Made by a program: the position numbers and the translations under genes. Shown here one piece after another: positions 40,958 through 49,337 of a DNA stretch of 64,000 nt. The DNA is taken from the NCBI GenBank assembly GCA_900169975.1, contig LT827126.1:62001-126000 (forward strand). Direction: 5' to 3'. The stretch comes from Pseudoflavonifractor sp. Marseille-P3106 (lineage in GTDB: Bacteria; Bacillota; Clostridia; Oscillospirales; Oscillospiraceae). Below the pieces are notes generated by a model. That model saw only the letters and a program-made list of their open reading frames with translations. It did no database searches and was not told where the DNA came from. Each line of letters starts with the position of its first letter. Positions within the stretch are counted from its first letter, which is position 1.

Positions 40958-41493
40958 CGGTAACCGTGGATAAGGCCCGCTGGTATGAGGATGGAGACGG
41001 CTTTTGGCTGGCATTCCGCACAGGAGACCGCGCGGCATCCGCAAAGCTGGCCCAGGAGCTGGACAAGCCAAGCATAATCGACATCCGCAAGGCCCGCAAG
41101 GCGCGGAGCCTGGACGCAAATGCCTATCTGTGGGTCCTTCTGGACCGCCTGGCCGCCGTACTGCGCACCACGAAGGAAGAACTGTACCGATTCTACATCC
41201 TGCGCGTAGGTGCGTTTAAGGACTTTCACCTCCCGGCGGAAGAGGCCCCGACATTCCGGGAAGCGTGGTCCAGACTCGGAACCGGGTGGATCACAGAGGA
41301 AGTTGACTACACGCCGGACAGAGAAAACATTGTGATCCGGGCCTACTACGGCTCCAGCACATACAGCACAAAGCGCATGTCACGGCTCATTGACGCTGTG
41401 GTCGGTGACTGCGAAAACCAGGGCATTGAGACCAAGACGCCGGATGAACTGGCCCTCATGATGGCGAGGTGGGGCGATGCACAGGCGCACTAA
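40954..41493 (+). CDS. NinB/Orf-like recombination mediator
   Basis: A 179-residue protein with the NinB-family features KARSLDANAYLWVLLDRLA and a C-terminal segment ending MMARWGD. Lambda NinB (Orf) binds SSB and single-stranded DNA and helps load recombinases. Its place between ERF and an HNH gene, upstream of SSB, supports that role. The start overlaps the ERF stop (ATGA). Confidence 0.75.
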   Translation: MTVTVDKARWYEDGDGFWLAFRTGDRAASAKLAQELDKPSIIDIRKARKARSLDANAYLWVLLDRLAAVLRTTKEELYRFYILRVGAFKDFHLPAEEAPTFREAWSRLGTGWITEEVDYTPDRENIVIRAYYGSSTYSTKRMSRLIDAVVGDCENQGIETKTPDELALMMARWGDAQAH

Positions 41494-41773
41494 GGCCCTG
41501 GCGCTGACAAAGGCAGTGAAGGACGCCGTATGGGACCGGGATGGAGAAGCCTGCGTCCTGTGCGGCTCCCCCTTCGCCTTCCCGGAGGCGCACTACATCC
41601 CCAGGGCACAGGGCGGCCTTGGGATCGAAGAGAACGTGGTGACCCTCTGCCGGGACTGTCACGACCGCTACGACAACTCCCCGGAGAGGCCATTTATTCG
41701 GCCTAGGATAGAGGCTTATTTAAAGGCCCTATATCCGGGCTGGAGCGAAACAAAATTGATTTACAGGAAGTGA
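41477..41773 (+). CDS. HNH endonuclease, small
   Basis: A 98-residue nuclease with the zinc/active-site pattern CVLCGSPFAFPEAHYIPRAQGGLGIEENVVTLCRDCHDRYDN, an HNH fold with two CxxC pairs. Start 41477 overlaps the NinB-like gene by 17 bases. It may cut recombination or packaging intermediates, or act as a homing-like nuclease. Confidence 0.8.
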   Translation: MHRRTKALALTKAVKDAVWDRDGEACVLCGSPFAFPEAHYIPRAQGGLGIEENVVTLCRDCHDRYDNSPERPFIRPRIEAYLKALYPGWSETKLIYRK

Positions 41774-41777
41774 TACC

Positions 41778-42200
41778 ATGTTGAACCACATCACCATCAT
41801 GGGCCGCCTTGTGGCCGACCCTGACATGAGAACCACCCCCAGCGGCGCAGCCGTGACCACAATGCGGCTGGCTGTGGATCGGGACTTCAAGAACAAGCAG
41901 ACCGGGGAGAAGGAGACCGACTTCATCACCGTCGTGGCCTGGCGTCAGACCGCCGAGTTCGTCAGCCGCTACTTCACCAAGGGCCGTCTGGCCGTGGTGG
42001 AGGGACGCCTTCAGATCCGCCCCTATACGGACCGGGACGGCAACAAGCGCACCGCCGCCGAGGTGGTGGCCGGCAGCGTCTACTTCGGGGACAGCCAGAA
42101 GGGCGGAGACAGCGCCAACACCTCCCAGGAGTACCAGAAGCCCGCCCAGCAGAGCGCAGGCTTCCAGGAGGTAGACGACGACGGCGACTTTCCCTTTTAA
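41778..42200 (+). CDS. ssb: Single-stranded DNA-binding protein
   Basis: A 140-residue OB-fold protein (LNHITIMGRLVADPDMRTTPSGAAVTTMRLAVDRDF...DFITVVAWRQTAEFVSRYFTKGRLAVVEGRLQIRPY) with a disordered linker and the acidic C-terminal tip DDDGDFPF that recruits partner proteins. It is a phage-encoded SSB of normal length in the recombination-replication block. Confidence 0.95.
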   Translation: MLNHITIMGRLVADPDMRTTPSGAAVTTMRLAVDRDFKNKQTGEKETDFITVVAWRQTAEFVSRYFTKGRLAVVEGRLQIRPYTDRDGNKRTAAEVVAGSVYFGDSQKGGDSANTSQEYQKPAQQSAGFQEVDDDGDFPF

Positions 42201-42214
42201 TTGGAGGGCCCCTG

Positions 42215-42931
42215 ATGACCTACATAGAACATCTGAATGCCTTCAACCAATGGCTCGAAAGCAACACTCTGCCGGTAAATGCCCAGTTGATGTTCTTCAA
42301 ACTTTTGAACGTCTTCAACAAGGCTGGATGGCCGGAGCTTGTGCAAGTAGATAACTTGCGGATGATGAGTATGATCGGTGTCGAGGATAAGCGCTCCATG
42401 TTCCGGGCAAGAGACCAGCTCATGGAGGCCGGAATCATATCCTTCAAGAAGGGGACAAAGGGGGTCCCAAGCCGGTACAAACTTGGATTGGTGTACACAA
42501 AATGTATCGAATATTGTACCCCAAGTGGTACCCCAAGTGGTACCTCAAGTGGTATCGAATGTGGTATGGCAAATGGTACCCATATAAAGACTAAGACTAA
42601 GACTAAGAAAACTCCTTCGGAGTTTAATAGCTCGGAGCCCGTTCCGGACTCCAAGCCGCCGGTTATCCTTCTCCCCCTGAATGACGGCACGGAGTATTCC
42701 GTGACCGAGGAGCAGTGCCATGAATGGGCGGGCCTGTACCCTGCTGTCGACGTGATACAGCAGCTTCGGGGAATGAGGGGCTGGCTTCTCAGCAACAAGA
42801 CGAAACGGAAAACATCCCGCGGGATCGAGCGCTTCATCACCTCCTGGCTTGCCAAGGAGCAGGACCGGGGCGGGCAGCGCTTCCGGGCGGGGAAGGAGGG
42901 AGGGGACCCCTATGCCGGAATTGAGTTTTGA
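42215..42931 (+). CDS. Phage replication initiator / replisome organiser
   Basis: A 238-residue protein. The N-terminal winged-helix domain (residues 1-90; TLPVNAQLMFFKLLNVFNKAGWPELVQVDNLRMMSMIGVEDKRSMFRARDQLMEAGIISFKKG) resembles DnaD/replisome-organiser proteins. The middle is low complexity and is encoded by repeats (see 42515-42580). The C-terminal part (ECHEWAGLYPAVDVIQQLRGMRGWLLSN...IERFITSWLAKEQ) is the segment seen at the end of many phage initiators and is thought to contact the helicase. The helicase gene follows with overlap, as in lambda O-P type modules. Confidence 0.75.
   Translation: MTYIEHLNAFNQWLESNTLPVNAQLMFFKLLNVFNKAGWPELVQVDNLRMMSMIGVEDKRSMFRARDQLMEAGIISFKKGTKGVPSRYKLGLVYTKCIEYCTPSGTPSGTSSGIECGMANGTHIKTKTKTKKTPSEFNSSEPVPDSKPPVILLPLNDGTEYSVTEEQCHEWAGLYPAVDVIQQLRGMRGWLLSNKTKRKTSRGIERFITSWLAKEQDRGGQRFRAGKEGGDPYAGIEF
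42515..42580 (+). repeat. Iteron-like repeats inside the initiator gene, candidate phage origin
   Basis: GGTACCCCAAGT-type 12-bp units occur three times in tandem (GTACCCCAAGTG, GTACCCCAAGTG, GTACCTCAAGTG), followed by diverged units (GTATCGAATGTG, GTATGGCAAATG, GTACCC). Internal repeats within an initiator gene resemble the origin of lambda. Confidence 0.6.
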
Positions 42932-44216
42932 GGACATCCTGCTCTGCGACGCAAGCCGGATCGACCCGTCCCTCTCCACCGGGCTCTGGTGGTGCCAGTC
43001 CGCCGAGGACGTCCTGGCCGTGGGCTACAACGCCGTGAGCCTGTCCATGACGGGCCGGTGGGAGGACGTGCAGTACTGCGCCGAGTGGCTGAGCACATTC
43101 CCGTACATCTTCGTGGCCTCACCGGACCGTGAGCTCCTGGAGAAGGTCAAGACCCATGTGCGCTGTGTGCCCATCCTGTCTCCGAGAGACGGGGCCTTCG
43201 GCGGCTATCCGTCCGTTCTGGCCCTTCGGACCGCCTGCGGCCCGGCCAAGGTGGAAGAGCTGCTCTACGGGGCACGGGTGGAGCCGCGGCAGGGGCTTCT
43301 GAATCTGGCGGACGTCAAGCCGTGGGACGACCGGAACACCCCCCGGACCCTGACGGGCTTCGGGCCGCTGGACCGTGCCACGGGCGGCTTTCGGGACGGT
43401 GAGCTGTCGGTCTGGACGGGCAAGCGGGGAGAGGGCAAGTCCACGTTCCTGGGACAGGTCCTCCTGGAGTCCATCGACCAGGGCCACAAGGTCTGCGCCT
43501 ACTCCGGCGAGCTTCCGTCGGCGCAGTTCAAGTCCTGGGTGCAGGTCCAGGCGGCGGGCCCGGACTTCCTGCAAGACTGGCGGGATCCGGAGACGGGAGA
43601 GACGCTGTGGACGGCCCAGCCGGGGGCGGCAAAGTGCATCGACGCCTGGTGGGACGGCAAGTTCTACCTGATCGACATCGGATCCAAGGACGCCCACGAC
43701 GAGAATTACATTCTGGACTCTTTCGAGTACGCCCACCGGGCGCTGGGCTGTGATGTGTTCCTGGTAGACAACATCATGACGGCCCGTCTTACCGGGGACA
43801 GGGACTATTACCGCTCACAGAGCCTGTTCGCGGCCCGCCTGACGCAGTTTGCGAAGGGAAGCGCATCCCATGTCCACCTCGTCGCTCACCCCCGCAAAAC
43901 GGACGGGAGGGCCATCACGGACGGAGACGAGGTTTCGGGCACCGGCGACATCGTGAACCTGGCCGACCTGGCCTTTTCCATCTCCCGGCTGTCTGACGAG
44001 GACGCGGAGAAGAACGGGTTTTCCTCCTCCGTCCGCATCCTGAAAAACCGTGGGCGCGGGGTCCAGAAGATCGTCGGCATGGACTTCGATCCGGCGTCCC
44101 GCCGGTTCTTCCCGGTGAACGGGGGGCCCGGGAAGCGGTACGGCTGGGCCTGCCTGGGCAAGCAGACCACGCTGGAAGAACTGGGGGCCGAGCCGGTCCC
44201 CTTCGAGGAGAATTGA
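42912..44216 (+). CDS. DnaB-like replicative helicase
   Basis: A 434-residue protein. The C-terminal two thirds form a RecA-like helicase core with Walker A GKRGEGKST (about 175-183), the DnaB GELP motif, Walker B-like DVFLVDN and HLVAHPRKT. The N-terminal part (VLAVGYNAVSLSMTGRWEDVQYCAEWLSTFPYIFVASPDRELLEKV) looks like a TOPRIM remnant, so the architecture resembles a Twinkle-type primase-helicase without an active primase. ATG 42912 overlaps the initiator gene by 20 bases. Confidence 0.82.
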   Translation: MPELSFEDILLCDASRIDPSLSTGLWWCQSAEDVLAVGYNAVSLSMTGRWEDVQYCAEWLSTFPYIFVASPDRELLEKVKTHVRCVPILSPRDGAFGGYPSVLALRTACGPAKVEELLYGARVEPRQGLLNLADVKPWDDRNTPRTLTGFGPLDRATGGFRDGELSVWTGKRGEGKSTFLGQVLLESIDQGHKVCAYSGELPSAQFKSWVQVQAAGPDFLQDWRDPETGETLWTAQPGAAKCIDAWWDGKFYLIDIGSKDAHDENYILDSFEYAHRALGCDVFLVDNIMTARLTGDRDYYRSQSLFAARLTQFAKGSASHVHLVAHPRKTDGRAITDGDEVSGTGDIVNLADLAFSISRLSDEDAEKNGFSSSVRILKNRGRGVQKIVGMDFDPASRRFFPVNGGPGKRYGWACLGKQTTLEELGAEPVPFEEN

Positions 44217-44217
44217 C

Positions 44218-44379
44218 ATGGGAAAAGACGAAATGCGGGAATTTGTCCTGCGCATGTTCCGGAAAGAGAAGGCCGTCTGGCGGGTGTGGGAGGCCCAGCA
44301 AAATCCGCTGGCCCGGTTCTGCCTGGAGAAGGCAGACCAGGCGGAGCAGGCATTCCTGGAGGCGGTGGACCATGGTTGA
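44218..44379 (+). CDS. Hypothetical small helical phage protein
   Basis: A 53-residue charged protein (MGKDEMREFVLRMFRKEKAVWRVWEAQQNPLARFCLEKADQAEQAFLEAVDHG) starting one base after the helicase stop codon. GAGGAGAA lies just upstream. It overlaps the RusA gene by 8 bases. Function unknown. Confidence 0.55.
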   Translation: MGKDEMREFVLRMFRKEKAVWRVWEAQQNPLARFCLEKADQAEQAFLEAVDHG

Positions 44380-44791
44380 ATTTACCGTTCCCGGCCTGCA
44401 CGGGAAAGACCGGCCTCGGATGACCAAAACGGGGCACGTCTACACGCCGAAGGCGACGCAGAACTTCGAGGAGCTGGTGCAGTTTTGTTGCCGCAGGGCG
44501 CACCGTGGGGTGGTAAAGCCCGCTGAGGGGCCCGTATCGGTCACCATCAAGGCATACCACCCCATCCCCCGGAGCGCGCCGAAATACAAGCGGGAGAAGA
44601 TGCTCTCCGGCGCGCTCGTCCCCGTGACAAAGCCGGACGCGGATAACGTCATCAAGATCGTGCTGGACGCCCTCAACGGCATGGCCTATCGGGATGACAA
44701 GCAGGTGACCGTTTTGCGGTACCTGAAGCGCTATGCAGAAGAACCAGCCGTTTATGTCCGCGTGGAGGAGGTGTCCCAGGATGCCCAGTGA
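44372..44791 (+). CDS. rusA: RusA family Holliday junction resolvase
   Basis: A 139-residue endonuclease that resolves four-way junctions. It contains the RusA pattern: GxxxPKxRPRMT-like start (HGKDRPRMTKTGHVYTP), a conserved KPDADNVIKIVLDALNGMAYRDDKQV segment with the catalytic aspartates, and a C-terminal beta region. The ATG at 44372 overlaps the preceding small gene. Confidence 0.9.
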   Translation: MVEFTVPGLHGKDRPRMTKTGHVYTPKATQNFEELVQFCCRRAHRGVVKPAEGPVSVTIKAYHPIPRSAPKYKREKMLSGALVPVTKPDADNVIKIVLDALNGMAYRDDKQVTVLRYLKRYAEEPAVYVRVEEVSQDAQ

Positions 44792-45143
44792 GTGCATTGG
44801 ATGCGATTACTCGTTTTCCCCGAATAATTGGGAGACATATTGTCAGTACATCCTTAATACCGGGCATAGACGCCCCTGCAAGGCGGGGAAGGGGTGCACG
44901 GTGCGCAAGACCGCAGGCGTGGCCCGGGTGCCATTCTCCCTTGGGAAGCCGCCGGAGAAGCGGGAGCGGAAGCCTATCATCAAAAAGTGGTACCGGATTG
45001 CGGCTGAGATGTACGCCGATGGGAAGAACGACAGACAAATCGGCGAAGCGCTGGGGCTGATGCCAAAGACGATACTTGAATGGCGTCACCGCACCAACCG
45101 CCCGGCAGTGACCGGCCGCGGGAGGCCGAGGAAGGAGAAATGA
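44781..45143 (+). CDS. Phage HTH protein with Cys-rich N-terminus
   Basis: A 120-residue protein with a Cys-rich N-terminal part (CIGCDYSFSPNNWETYCQYILNTGHRRPCKAGKGC), likely zinc-binding, and a C-terminal helix-turn-helix (WYRIAAEMYADGKNDRQIGEALGLMPKTILEWRHRTNRP) with a basic tail. CCAGGATG overlaps the end of rusA. It is probably a small regulator of the early operon. Confidence 0.6.
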   Translation: MPSECIGCDYSFSPNNWETYCQYILNTGHRRPCKAGKGCTVRKTAGVARVPFSLGKPPEKRERKPIIKKWYRIAAEMYADGKNDRQIGEALGLMPKTILEWRHRTNRPAVTGRGRPRKEK

Positions 45144-45146
45144 AAC

Positions 45147-46526
45147 ATGGACTATATTGATTTTCTGGCGGGGAAAACGAAAGCGGCCCACAGCGTCGGC
45201 TTTGAGCCGTCCGGCCAGTTTGGGGAATTGTTCCCGTGGCAGTCTGATGTTACCGCCTGGGCCTGCAGGAAAGGCAGGGCGGCCATGTTCGAGGACTGTG
45301 GGCTTGGCAAAACGGCCCAGCAGCTCAAGTATGCAAAAGAAGTCCATGAGGCCACCGGAGACCCGGTCCTTATTCTGGCCCCGCTGGCTGTGTCCAGGCA
45401 GACCGTCCGAGAGGGGGAGAAGTTCGGCGTAGATGTCAAACTGGCCGAGATGGAATCTGATATTGTCAGCGGCGTCAACATCACCAACTATGAAAAACTG
45501 GACAAATTCAACACGGCCCGATTCGGAGGCGTGGTCTTGGACGAGTCCAGCATTTTGAAGGCATACACCGGAAAAGTGAAGCGGCAGATCTGTGACGCCT
45601 TCCGCGATACGCCCTATAAGCTGGCGGCTACGGCCACACCGGCCCCGAACGATCTCATGGAATTGCTCAATCATGCGGAGTTTCTGGGAATCATGCGCTC
45701 TAATGAGGCGCTGAGCTGCTGGTTTATCGCGGATCAGTCCAACAGCGGCCATTATCGGCTGAAAGGTCATGCGGAAAAGGACTTTTGGCGCTGGGTCGCG
45801 TCCTGGGCGGTGTGCATCTCCAAGCCGTCCGACATCGGGTATCCGGACGATGGGTATGAGCTGCCTCCGCTGGAAGAAGTGAATGACATTCTGCCTGTGG
45901 GAATCGGAAGCGATCTGGCCGATGCAGCCCGAAAGGTAGACATGTCGGCCACCGGGTACCACCGGGAGAAACGCCGGACACTGGATGCCCGCACCAGAAG
46001 ATGCGCCGAACTGGCCTCCGCCACAGACGAACAGGTCCTGATCTGGTGCTATCAGAACGACGAGGCGGACGCATTGAAGGCACTGCTTCCTGATGCTGTG
46101 GAGATCAGGGGAAGCGACAAGGCCGAAACGAAGGAACTGGCCGCGCTGGACTTCATCGACGGAAAACGGCGGGTGTTGATTTCCAAGCCGTCCATCTTTG
46201 GCTACGGGCTGAACTTTCAGAATTGCCACCGGGCAATCTTCTGCGGGATGGATTACAGCTATGAGAGCTACTACCAGGCCGTGCGGCGGCTGTACCGCTT
46301 CGGGCAGGAAAGCCCAGTTACAATCCACCGTGTGCTGGGAGACACAGAGCGGCACATCCTAGACGTTGTGACGCAGAAGGAGCGGATGAAGCAGGATATG
46401 GGGCGCAGCATGGCGCAGGCGATGAAAGAATATCAGACCGGAGAGATCCGAGGGCGGTCCTTTACGCTGGATCTTACGCCGCAGAAGGCGGAAATTCCGG
46501 TTTGGCTGAGGGGTGAAAGCGCGTGA
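45147..46526 (+). CDS. SNF2/DEAD-like superfamily 2 helicase
   Basis: A 459-residue SF2 protein. Walker A is modified (FEDCGLGKTAQQL), motif Ia is LILAPLAVSRQTVREGEKF, motif II is VLDESS, motif III LAATATPAPN, motif V ISKPSIFGYGLNFQNCHRAIF and motif VI SYYQAVRRLYRFGQ. The layout is that of compact phage SNF2 proteins. It overlaps a DNA methyltransferase gene by 4 bases, and a second methyltransferase follows. A shared task with them, such as translocation-coupled modification or recombination, is an inference. Confidence 0.85.
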   Translation: MDYIDFLAGKTKAAHSVGFEPSGQFGELFPWQSDVTAWACRKGRAAMFEDCGLGKTAQQLKYAKEVHEATGDPVLILAPLAVSRQTVREGEKFGVDVKLAEMESDIVSGVNITNYEKLDKFNTARFGGVVLDESSILKAYTGKVKRQICDAFRDTPYKLAATATPAPNDLMELLNHAEFLGIMRSNEALSCWFIADQSNSGHYRLKGHAEKDFWRWVASWAVCISKPSDIGYPDDGYELPPLEEVNDILPVGIGSDLADAARKVDMSATGYHREKRRTLDARTRRCAELASATDEQVLIWCYQNDEADALKALLPDAVEIRGSDKAETKELAALDFIDGKRRVLISKPSIFGYGLNFQNCHRAIFCGMDYSYESYYQAVRRLYRFGQESPVTIHRVLGDTERHILDVVTQKERMKQDMGRSMAQAMKEYQTGEIRGRSFTLDLTPQKAEIPVWLRGESA

Positions 46527-47452
46527 ACAGCGTGATAACAGATCAATATGCCCTTTACAACGGCGACTGTGTTGAATTGACCCGGCAGATGCCAACCGGG
46601 AGCGTTCACTTTGAGGTGTTCAGCCCTCCGTTTGCAAACCTGTATATCTACTCGGATGACCTCCGCGATATGGGAAACTACCGGGACGAGGAAGAGTTCT
46701 TTGAGCAGTTCGACTATCTCATCCCGGAGCTCTACCGGGTGCTGATGCCGGGGCGGCTGTGTGCCGTCCACTGCAAGCAGCTGGCCCGCTACAAGACCAG
46801 CCACGGCGCTTCCGGCTGGTATGACTTCCGGGGCGACATCATCCGCCATTTTGAGGCGGCTGGATTTCAGTATCACAGCGAGTTTACGATCTGGACAAAT
46901 CCAGTTTTAGAGATGCAAAAAACAAAGACACAACGCCTGCTTTATTGCCAGCTCCAGCGAGACGCCAGCCTGTCTGGTTCCGGGATGCCGGAGTATCTGG
47001 TGATCTTCCGCAAGTGGGAGGGAGACGGGAAGAATCCTGAGCCCATCCGCCATTTCCGGGATTTGGCGGCGGCGGATGCTGATGGAGGGAGTCCGCGGCA
47101 GGTCTTGGACCTGGAAACTTGGCAGAAGTACGCTTCTCCAGTGTGGTTTGACATTCGGCGTACAGACGTGCTCAATGCCAGAATTGCCAGGGAGGACAAG
47201 GACGAAAAGCACATTTGCCCGCTTCAGCTGGAAGTCATCCGGCGGGCGGTGCGGCTTTACACAAACCCGGGCGACGTGGTGTATTCACCTTACGGCGGGA
47301 TCGGTTCTGAGCCGTACATAGCGCTGGAGCAGGGGCGGAAGGCCGTGGCGGCCGAGCTGAAGGAGACATATTTTAACCAAATGGTTTCCAACTGCCGGGA
47401 GATCACGGACGCCGAGCAGATCACTCTCTTCGACGGGGAGGCTTCGACATGA
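46523..47452 (+). CDS. DNA methyltransferase, N4-cytosine/N6-adenine class
   Basis: A 309-residue amino-methyltransferase of the beta arrangement. The catalytic motif IV is SPPF ([14 protein letters not shown], about residue 33), and the AdoMet-binding motif I comes late as [39 protein letters not shown] is more common in N4-cytosine enzymes, but the target base is not certain. The N-terminal coding overlap with the SNF2 gene and the overlap with the next C5-methyltransferase (ATGA) show one translational unit. No cognate restriction nuclease is seen, so it probably protects phage DNA. Confidence 0.85.
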   Translation: MNSVITDQYALYNGDCVELTRQMPTGSVHFEVFSPPFANLYIYSDDLRDMGNYRDEEEFFEQFDYLIPELYRVLMPGRLCAVHCKQLARYKTSHGASGWYDFRGDIIRHFEAAGFQYHSEFTIWTNPVLEMQKTKTQRLLYCQLQRDASLSGSGMPEYLVIFRKWEGDGKNPEPIRHFRDLAAADADGGSPRQVLDLETWQKYASPVWFDIRRTDVLNARIAREDKDEKHICPLQLEVIRRAVRLYTNPGDVVYSPYGGIGSEPYIALEQGRKAVAAELKETYFNQMVSNCREITDAEQITLFDGEAST

Positions 47453-48588
47453 GCGGGGCCTGCGAAGGAAATACACACCTGTCTTTGTTCACGGGGATCG
47501 GAGGCCTTGACTTGGCTGCGGAAATGGCTGGATTTACTACGGTGGGACAATGCGAGTTTGCGGATTATCCCACAAAGGTCCTGGAGCGGCACTGGCCAAG
47601 CGTCCCGAGGTGGCGAGATATTCGGACGCTGACAAAGGAGAGTTTTTATGAGCGAACAGGCATGCGAACAGTTGACATTATTTCCGGTGGATTCCCCTGC
47701 CAGCCGTTTTCCGTTGCCGGGAAGCGAAGAGGCAAAGCGGATGACCGTTACCTCTGGCCTGAAATGCTCCGAGTTGTGCAAGAACTCCGGCCCGCTTGGG
47801 TCGTTGGTGAAAATGTTGCTGGGCTCGTCAGCATGGTCTCATCCCGCGAGGCTCTTCGAGTGGAAGGCAGAATGCTTGACCGCTTCGAGGACGCAGATCA
47901 TTATGAGGCGGCATGGATACGACAGGAGAACATGCTGCTCGTGGAACTCATCGGAGACCTTGAAAGGCTGGGATACTCCGTCCAACCGTTTGTTATACCG
48001 GCTTGTGCCGTCGGCGCCAGCCACAGGAGAGACAGAATCGCCTTGGTGGCCTACTCCGACCGTGGCGGACACCTTCACATGGGGAATGAAATCAAACCAG
48101 CAAAAGCCCGGGAGCATGCACAGTGTAAACCTGTCCGATGCGGTACAGATGTGGCCAACACCCAGTGCATCAGACTGCGGGAGGACGGCAATCAACCCGC
48201 ATTTGACCGCAAATGGAACCGTACGGCACATCGGGAAGAACGGGAAGCAGAGCTATGCCAGATTGGACGCCGTGGCGGCGATGTTTCCGACGCCGATTGC
48301 AACGGACTGGAAAAACAGGGAGCATCAGCTTCAAACGATGGTTGGCGGCCAGCTGAATCCAGCATGGGTAGAGTGGCTGATGGGATTCCCGCCTGGATGG
48401 ACGGATATTGGTTGACAGAGCCTGATATCCCAAGAGTTGCGTCTGGAGTCCCAAATCGCGTGGACAAGTTGCGGTGCCTCGGAAACGCTGTGTACTGGCG
48501 GCAATTCTATCCGATTTTTAGCGGGATTTACGGTCTGAGCGTCCCGCGCCTACGAAATTTGAAGGAGGCCCAAGATGGAGGACATTGA
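47449..48588 (+). CDS. C5-cytosine DNA methyltransferase
   Basis: A 379-residue Dcm-type enzyme. Motif I is [17 protein letters not shown] (residues 13-29), motif [11 protein letters not shown] with catalytic Cys84, motif VI ENVAG (121-125), motif [13 protein letters not shown], and motif [11 protein letters not shown] near the C-terminus. The variable region (about 205-330) reads VAYSDRGG...[11 protein letters not shown]...[11 protein letters not shown]...[14 protein letters not shown]. It repeats the VA(D/N) element usual in phage Dcm proteins. This region is also read in another frame by the gene at 47648-48415. Confidence 0.92.
   Translation: MSGACEGNTHLSLFTGIGGLDLAAEMAGFTTVGQCEFADYPTKVLERHWPSVPRWRDIRTLTKESFYERTGMRTVDIISGGFPCQPFSVAGKRRGKADDRYLWPEMLRVVQELRPAWVVGENVAGLVSMVSSREALRVEGRMLDRFEDADHYEAAWIRQENMLLVELIGDLERLGYSVQPFVIPACAVGASHRRDRIALVAYSDRGGHLHMGNEIKPAKAREHAQCKPVRCGTDVANTQCIRLREDGNQPAFDRKWNRTAHREEREAELCQIGRRGGDVSDADCNGLEKQGASASNDGWRPAESSMGRVADGIPAWMDGYWLTEPDIPRVASGVPNRVDKLRCLGNAVYWRQFYPIFSGIYGLSVPRLRNLKEAQDGGH
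47648..48415 (+). CDS. Overlapping-frame phage protein nested in the methyltransferase gene
   Basis: In the +1 frame relative to the methyltransferase, ATG 47648 is preceded by AAGGAG at 7 bases and opens 255 codons without a stop. The product is not random. It contains [53 protein letters not shown] and three (W/F)PTP(x)A(x)D motifs ([24 protein letters not shown]), and ends [24 protein letters not shown] recognise this pattern from phage proteins usually annotated near or as cytosine methyltransferases. The PTP-A-D motifs fall on the same bases as the VA(Y/N)S/T elements of the methyltransferase. The function is unknown. Confidence 0.7.
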   Translation: MSEQACEQLTLFPVDSPASRFPLPGSEEAKRMTVTSGLKCSELCKNSGPLGSLVKMLLGSSAWSHPARLFEWKAECLTASRTQIIMRRHGYDRRTCCSWNSSETLKGWDTPSNRLLYRLVPSAPATGETESPWWPTPTVADTFTWGMKSNQQKPGSMHSVNLSDAVQMWPTPSASDCGRTAINPHLTANGTVRHIGKNGKQSYARLDAVAAMFPTPIATDWKNREHQLQTMVGGQLNPAWVEWLMGFPPGWTDIG

Positions 48589-48898
48589 GAAGCTGTGCGA
48601 GGATTTGCGCAAAGCATCCTATAAGTATGGTAGTTGCATATATGGATGGCATTATTTCGATGAAGCCGCCAATGCAATCGAGGAACTGAAAGCCGAGAAC
48701 GAGCGCATCCGCTCCAGCTGCTACCCCAGGGACGGCGTGCAGGCGATCATTGACGAGAGGGACAGATTTAAGGCGGAGAGGGATGCGGCGGTCAAGTGCA
48801 TCGAAGATATTTATACATACCTCTGCCTCGGTTCCGAGAAGTACATTGCACGGACGATTCAGCGGTGGATGGGTGCAAAGGAGGCCAACCATGGATGA
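48575..48898 (+). CDS. Hypothetical phage protein with coiled coil
   Basis: A 107-residue protein with a helical, charged centre ([53 protein letters not shown]), typical of small early phage proteins that carry an Asp/Glu-rich coiled coil. AAGGAGG precedes the ATG. It overlaps the next gene by 8 bases. Function unknown. Confidence 0.65.
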   Translation: MEDIEKLCEDLRKASYKYGSCIYGWHYFDEAANAIEELKAENERIRSSCYPRDGVQAIIDERDRFKAERDAAVKCIEDIYTYLCLGSEKYIARTIQRWMGAKEANHG

Positions 48899-49337
48899 CC
48901 TGATAAGCAGGAGCGAACTGCTAGACATTTGCGAACAGCAGGGGCATGTTGATGTGGATGACCTCGTAATGGAGCCATGCGAAACAAATGAGAAGTACGC
49001 AACTATTATGGCGTTCAACAAATTGCGGCTTAAAGTCGGTTTTACAAGGCTTTGTGAACTTTTACAGGCGGAAGTGGAGGGGCGGTGCGTGGTACTGCCG
49101 TGCAAACCTTCGGATGTAACAGTATACCAGCTCAGGAGTAAGAAACACGCCAAAGGAGTTGGCATCAGCCCTCGCCATGTTGGCAGTACATCTGTGTGGG
49201 GAGAGGGCCGCTATGCGTTACACCATCAGGGACTTGATGATTGTCTGGATAGCGGCTTAGGCAAGACCTGGTTTTTGACCAAGGAAGAAGCCGAAGCGGC
49301 GCTGAAAGGAGAAAACCATGAAGCCGATCCTGTTTAA
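48891..49337 (+). CDS. Hypothetical phage protein
   Basis: A 148-residue protein. It starts [17 protein letters not shown], a motif common in early phage genes of Clostridia. The second part (VVLPCKPSDVTVYQLRSKKHAKGVGISPRHVGSTSVWGEGRYALHHQGLDDCLDSGLGKTWFLTKEEAEAALKG) ends in an EAE-ALK helix seen in many such proteins. AGGAGGCC precedes ATG 48891. Function unknown. Confidence 0.65.
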   Translation: MDDLISRSELLDICEQQGHVDVDDLVMEPCETNEKYATIMAFNKLRLKVGFTRLCELLQAEVEGRCVVLPCKPSDVTVYQLRSKKHAKGVGISPRHVGSTSVWGEGRYALHHQGLDDCLDSGLGKTWFLTKEEAEAALKGENHEADPV

